Assembly (NCBI GenBank): GCA_934131055.1
Contig: CAKOZB010000009.1
Coordinates: 1 to 19,980, forward strand
Direction: 5' to 3'
Length of the DNA: 19,980 nucleotides
Origin: an uncultured Clostridia bacterium
GTDB lineage: Bacteria > Bacillota > Clostridia > TANB77 > CAG-508
In this document: piece by piece, positions 14,502 to 19,980 of the stretch
Numbering within the stretch: position 1 is the stretch's first letter
How the letters are laid out: each line of letters begins with the position of its first letter
Made by a program: the position numbers and the translations under genes
Notes under the pieces: model-generated
What the model was told of the DNA's origin: nothing
The model's input: the letters and a program-made list of their open reading frames with translations, nothing else
Database searches by the model: none

Positions 14502-15161
14502 TTATAATAATTTTGTTCCATTAATAATTAATTCAAACCATATATTTAAATATTTTGCTGCATATTTACTCATCTTTGTTCTTTCCATAAATATATCAAA
14601 ATAATCTAACACAGGGCATATAGTATCATCTATTGTTATATCTAGTGTTACTTTGCGTTTTTCTCTATCCATGATGAAATCCGTTTTAGTAACAGCATAA
14701 TTTACCTTATCATGCTTATCAAATGTAACAATGTCTCTATTTCTTACACGATTTCTATGAACATCTGATTTATCTGCTAAAATCAAAGCCGCCGATATAT
14801 CACTTACAGCCGTTCCAGTTGCTTCATCATGGTTTCCTATTGCCATCATAACTTCAGTTCGATCTTCTAAATTCATCCCCATGTCTTTTAAGATTTCATA
14901 AGCCAGTATTGCTCCTGAATGTGCATGGTCTACTCTGTTTATCGTGTTACCAATATCATGCATATACCCAGCAATCCTAGCAAGCTCAACTCTATGTTCA
15001 TTGTAATCAAGCTTTTGGAGTACTTCAGCCGCTCTATTTGAAACAATATTAATGTGCCTCATTGAATGCTCTGTATATCCAAGGGCATCCAATTGCTTTT
15101 GGGAACTCTCAATTAAATAATTTATTTCTTTATTATTTTTAACATTTGAAAATGTTACCAT
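14502..15161 (-). CDS. HD-domain metal-dependent phosphohydrolase
   Basis: A 219-aa soluble protein with an HD fold: H36 (MRHINIV), H68-D69 (AGYMHDIGN), H79/H81 (DHAHSGA), H111 (GNHDEA) and D130 (LADKSDV) are all present, enough for one or two metal ions, so it should be active. The C-terminal part (about 140-219) has a beta-rich segment, KRKVTLDITIDD, and a helical end. The substrate is unknown; nucleotides or phosphate esters are usual. Genes of this type commonly sit just before secD in Clostridia, which I take from memory. GGAGG five bases ahead supports ATG 15161, and the stop lies 3 bases from secD, so translation is probably coupled. Confidence 0.85.
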   Translation of the reverse strand: MVTFSNVKNNKEINYLIESSQKQLDALGYTEHSMRHINIVSNRAAEVLQKLDYNEHRVELARIAGYMHDIGNTINRVDHAHSGAILAYEILKDMGMNLEDRTEVMMAIGNHDEATGTAVSDISAALILADKSDVHRNRVRNRDIVTFDKHDKVNYAVTKTDFIMDREKRKVTLDITIDDTICPVLDYFDIFMERTKMSKYAAKYLNIWFELIINGTKLL

Positions 15162-15244
15162 ATAGTCCTCCGTACTGTTAAATTTTACTCTATCTACCAG
15201 AAAATATCAACCTTTTATATGCATTTTTTACTTAATTTTTTTCT

Positions 15245-15658
15245 TTATTGTTTTTTTATATTAACTCCTATAATTCCTCCAATCATTCCTGCAATAATTG
15301 AAACAACCATTAGAATAATTGCACTTAAATTTATATTAAAGTTTGAATTTATTATGCTAGATAATAAGTATATTACAATAACATATATTCCTCCGACAAT
15401 AGCTCCATTCAAAATTCCTTTCTTTTCAATCTTTGAAATACTCAATATACTTCCAATAAGAATACTAATTGATGTTATTCCCATTACTACATAATTAACT
15501 GTACTTTCACCAATTTCTGTATTTGCAAGTATTACCGAATATACTAACAAACCAATAATTGTAAGTATTATTGATATAACACTGCCCTTTAAAATTTTTG
15601 TAATATTATTACTTTCTGTGTTACCTGTTTCTTTAGATATCTTCTTTATAAATTTCAT
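15245..15658 (-). CDS. TIGR04086-family small membrane protein
   Basis: A 137-aa protein with a short basic N-terminus and four hydrophobic helices: about 22-46, 54-75, 80-102 and 108-132, ending in MIGGIIGVNIKKQ. Length, topology and glycine-rich helices such as KKGILNGAIVGGIYVIVIYLLSS match the TIGR04086 (YrzE-like) family found in Firmicutes in the tgt-yajC-sec neighbourhood. Its function is unknown. GGAGG 9 bases before ATG 15658 lies within the 3' arm of a hairpin, so translation may be controlled by folding. No yajC gene is seen next to it. Confidence 0.75.
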   Translation of the reverse strand: MKFIKKISKETGNTESNNITKILKGSVISIILTIIGLLVYSVILANTEIGESTVNYVVMGITSISILIGSILSISKIEKKGILNGAIVGGIYVIVIYLLSSIINSNFNINLSAIILMVVSIIAGMIGGIIGVNIKKQ

Positions 15659-15662
15659 ACAT

Positions 15663-15707
15663 AAAAACCTCCAATTATAAATTAATATAATATATTATAA
15701 TTGAAGG
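15663..15707 (-). promoter_or_regulatory. Terminator-like hairpin that includes the TIGR04086 ribosome site
   Basis: On the minus strand CCTTCAATTATAA (15707-15695) pairs with TTATAATTGGAGG (15680-15668) over 13 positions with one G-U, around a 14-base loop, and TTTTT follows (15667-15663). The GGAGG of the next gene is the end of the 3' arm. It could end transcripts from the WG-repeat gene, hide the ribosome site, or both. Confidence 0.6.
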
Positions 15708-15823
15708 CCTTTTATGTTTATTTTTTCTTTTTAGGAGTATATTTGCAAGATAAAATAGTATCAATCTCATTATTATTATCATAATAAATTGTAGATATTC
15801 ACTTTTTCTCTTTTTACTATAAA

Positions 15824-17272
15824 TTATAGTTCATTATTGTTGTTAACAACCTCATTTGAACTATTGCTACTTTTTGTATTACTCTTACTAGAATCATTTG
15901 TAACAGGATCAAGCCCTAACACATTTTGTAAATATTCAATAACATTCATAGTATTTCCTTGGTATGTTAAATAATATTGGTTTTCTCCAGAATTATTTAT
16001 TACATACATATCTGTAACAAGAGGTAAAATTAGCTCTTTTCCAGATGAATTATACAAACCATACATTTTATCTTTATATACAACTATAGCTTCGTATTCT
16101 GGAATTACAACTAAACTATTAGCTTGATTATTTTTAGACGAATTTGATAAACAGCCAAAGCCATCAAATTCTAGCGAAGCAATTGTATTTCCATTTAAGT
16201 CTAGTAAGCCCCATTTATTTGATCTTTTAACTGGAATACATTTTCCGAATAAAATATATGGGTTTTCTATTTCATTTGTAGGGAAATCATTTTTGTTAAT
16301 TCCTATTTGTTCATATTCTATATATACAATTACTCTTTCATTTTTATTAATTATTCCGTATTGTGTTTTTGATGCATTTGATGTTTTAGATACTAAATAC
16401 AAGCCTCTATCTTTGCTTATTAACTTTATACTGGTATAATCTGGCGTAATTTTTGTTTTTCCCGTTTTATCTATAATTCCAAATTTTCCATCATCAGTTT
16501 CTACAATGAATTCTTCCTCTTCTTCTTCGAAAGAAATAGATTTATATTTTTCTCCAATTATAGTATTATTTGATGAATTTTTTACTCCATATTTGCCAGA
16601 TGCATTCTTCACTACTATCATATCATATAAAATAGCTTTTTTATTCTTATATGCTTCTACATCATCTTGTTCTGCGATTTCAGCGCTTTCTGGTATTGAT
16701 TTAGCATATGCATTTGCTAAATAATCCATTGTATATATCCTTAAGGTATTGTTATCTGTATCATATGAATACGCTAAGTTACAGCCTTTGCTTATTCCAT
16801 CAATTGTTGTATACATCTTATTATTAGACATAAATACAGGTTCATCAATTTCAAAATATTCATAATCAATATTTTGACTTTCTAATAACATCGCTTTATA
16901 TATTTGATTAGAATCTGTTATATATGATACAGTTTCATATTGGTTTTGTAAATAGCATTTATTCGTATCTTCTGAATATTGATCTTTATATTCACCGTTA
17001 TTTTTTGTATAACCAATTTTATTTGCTATATCCTCAAGAGAAACATAAATATTATTTTTATTTTCATCAACAACTATCATATCTGATTTTGTCGAAATCT
17101 TTGCATTATCAATGTAACATTTGAATTTATTTTTTTCTATATAAGATATATAAAATATTAAACCTATTGATAGTACAAATAATATTACTATTGCAACACC
17201 AAGTATTATCATTAATTTTTTTGTTTTAGTTTTATTATTTTCTAATTCCGGTTGTGGTTCATATATGTTCAT
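15824..17272 (-). CDS. Membrane-anchored WG-repeat protein with copper-amine-oxidase-N-like domain
   Basis: A 482-aa surface protein. A cytoplasmic start of about 20 residues leads to one membrane helix (20-45) without a lipobox. Residues about 50-195 resemble the copper amine oxidase N-terminal-like domain common in Clostridia (NNIYVSLEDIANKIGYT, then MYTTIDGISKGCNLAYSYD...LRIYTMDYL). After a linker come five WG-type repeats (about 215-430): YGVKNSSNNTIIGEKY, FGIIDKTGKTKITPDY, YGIINKNERVIVYIEY, WGLLDLNGNTIASLEF and YGLYNSSGKELILPL. A Ser/Asn-rich tail ends the protein. The role is probably binding of a surface or wall component; no catalytic residues are seen. It lies between tgt and the sec genes, where yajC would be expected. 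AGGGGGAA 7 bases ahead supports ATG 17272. Confidence 0.8.
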   Translation of the reverse strand: MNIYEPQPELENNKTKTKKLMIILGVAIVILFVLSIGLIFYISYIEKNKFKCYIDNAKISTKSDMIVVDENKNNIYVSLEDIANKIGYTKNNGEYKDQYSEDTNKCYLQNQYETVSYITDSNQIYKAMLLESQNIDYEYFEIDEPVFMSNNKMYTTIDGISKGCNLAYSYDTDNNTLRIYTMDYLANAYAKSIPESAEIAEQDDVEAYKNKKAILYDMIVVKNASGKYGVKNSSNNTIIGEKYKSISFEEEEEEFIVETDDGKFGIIDKTGKTKITPDYTSIKLISKDRGLYLVSKTSNASKTQYGIINKNERVIVYIEYEQIGINKNDFPTNEIENPYILFGKCIPVKRSNKWGLLDLNGNTIASLEFDGFGCLSNSSKNNQANSLVVIPEYEAIVVYKDKMYGLYNSSGKELILPLVTDMYVINNSGENQYYLTYQGNTMNVIEYLQNVLGLDPVTNDSSKSNTKSSNSSNEVVNNNNEL

Positions 17273-17311
17273 CTAAAAATTCCCCCTTAATTACTATAAT
17301 GCATATAGACA

Positions 17312-19487
<2,176 letters not shown>

Positions 19488-19489
19488 TT

Positions 19490-19980
19490 TTATTCAGATA
19501 CTCCTTTTATTTGTACAATATTATAATCTTTATTTGACTTTTCAAATATTTTCTTAGTTTTTTGCACTATGCATTCAATTGTTTCTACAATATTCTTAGG
19601 TCCATCTAATTTATTTAATTTGTTTGAATATGTAAAATCACTTGTTTTTGCTGGTTTTAAATTATATATTTTTTCTGGTAATCCTATGTAATTTCCATTT
19701 TTATCTTTTACTTTTCTATTCATATAATCAATATACCATTTTCTTAAACCATCTCTTTTATCATCTGTGTAACTATATTTTTGATAATCATGTAGTACTG
19801 GAACTTCATATCCATATTCGCTTGAATTTCTTTCGAGTGTATGTAAGAATTCATGTAGAAATACTTCTTCTGGAAATGTATTAGATGCAGAATATGAATA
19901 CTGATTTTGTACCACCCTTATATTAGAAAATCCCTTTCCAATATAAACCATATTTCCGAGTCCTACCCATTCACAAATCT
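19490..19980 (-). CDS. Zinc-peptidase-like protein, 5' end outside the window
   Basis: The reading frame is open to base 19980, so only the C-terminal 162 codons or so are seen; an internal Met at 19951 need not be the start. The motif [19 protein letters not shown] with the HExxH pattern, followed by LHDYQKYSY, points to a zinc-dependent metallopeptidase of the gluzincin/metzincin kind, but the family is not recognised. The rest is polar and Lys/Asn-rich, with [15 protein letters not shown] and a C-terminal helix. It ends two bases before queA, so it belongs to the same transcript, although its function seems unrelated. Confidence 0.65.
   Translation of the reverse strand, partial: ICEWVGLGNMVYIGKGFSNIRVVQNQYSYSASNTFPEEVFLHEFLHTLERNSSEYGYEVPVLHDYQKYSYTDDKRDGLRKWYIDYMNRKVKDKNGNYIGLPEKIYNLKPAKTSDFTYSNKLNKLDGPKNIVETIECIVQKTKKIFEKSNKDYNIVQIKGVSE

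Noticed and set aside
15708..15823. Short minus-strand frame of about 26 codons ending in a Lys run between the WG-repeat and TIGR04086 genes
   Set aside because: No ATG, GTG or TTG start in frame and no ribosome site; too short to support as a gene.

Overview
The window looks like chromosome of an AT-rich, low-GC Gram-positive anaerobe of the class Clostridia, probably a gut lineage. Strong Shine-Dalgarno sites, the sporulation-family gene ytxC, the queA-tgt-(TIGR04086)-HD-secD-secF order, a GH57/DUF4912 glucan module and a YlbF-family protein all fit this. I cannot name a species from sequence alone.

Layout. (1) 1-3500, minus strand: start of a YfhO-type membrane protein (cut by the edge), a FucO-like iron alcohol dehydrogenase, and a stand-alone FIST-domain protein with its own promoter. 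(2) 3520-5800, accessory region: a tandem ribbon-helix-helix regulator, divergent from it a miniature MutS-like protein, a long inverted repeat, then the remains of a diversity-generating retroelement (DGR): a template-repeat-like, Asn-codon-rich, GC-richer block (4751-4861) next to the last 61 codons of a reverse transcriptase (4891-5076). A membrane HExxH peptidase abuts it. (3) 5930-10750, alpha-glucan module: a YlbF-family gene and a GT4 glycogen-synthase-like enzyme on minus, divergent from a DUF4912 protein with a Lys/Ser/Thr tail and a GH57 branching enzyme on plus. (4) 10765-11880: a GC-rich structured RNA candidate and ytxC, whose terminator overlaps its last codons. (5) 11944-19980, minus strand: a long run from a partial secreted/zinc-peptidase-like gene through queA, tgt, a WG-repeat surface protein, a TIGR04086 membrane protein, an HD hydrolase, divergent secD and secF, to a small rhodanese.

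How the genes fit together: tgt and queA carry out consecutive steps of queuosine tRNA modification; secD and secF assist protein export but lack the usual conserved intramembrane Asp region, and no yajC is present between tgt and secD. The GT4 enzyme would elongate and the GH57 enzyme branch a storage glucan. In several places hairpins abut or include ribosome-binding sites (adh, TIGR04086 gene, rhodanese), suggesting RNA-level control. The most unusual items are the DGR relic with an apparently unmutated template repeat, and the MutS-like miniature that joins a MutS domain-I-like segment directly to a MutS C-terminal-tail-like segment.
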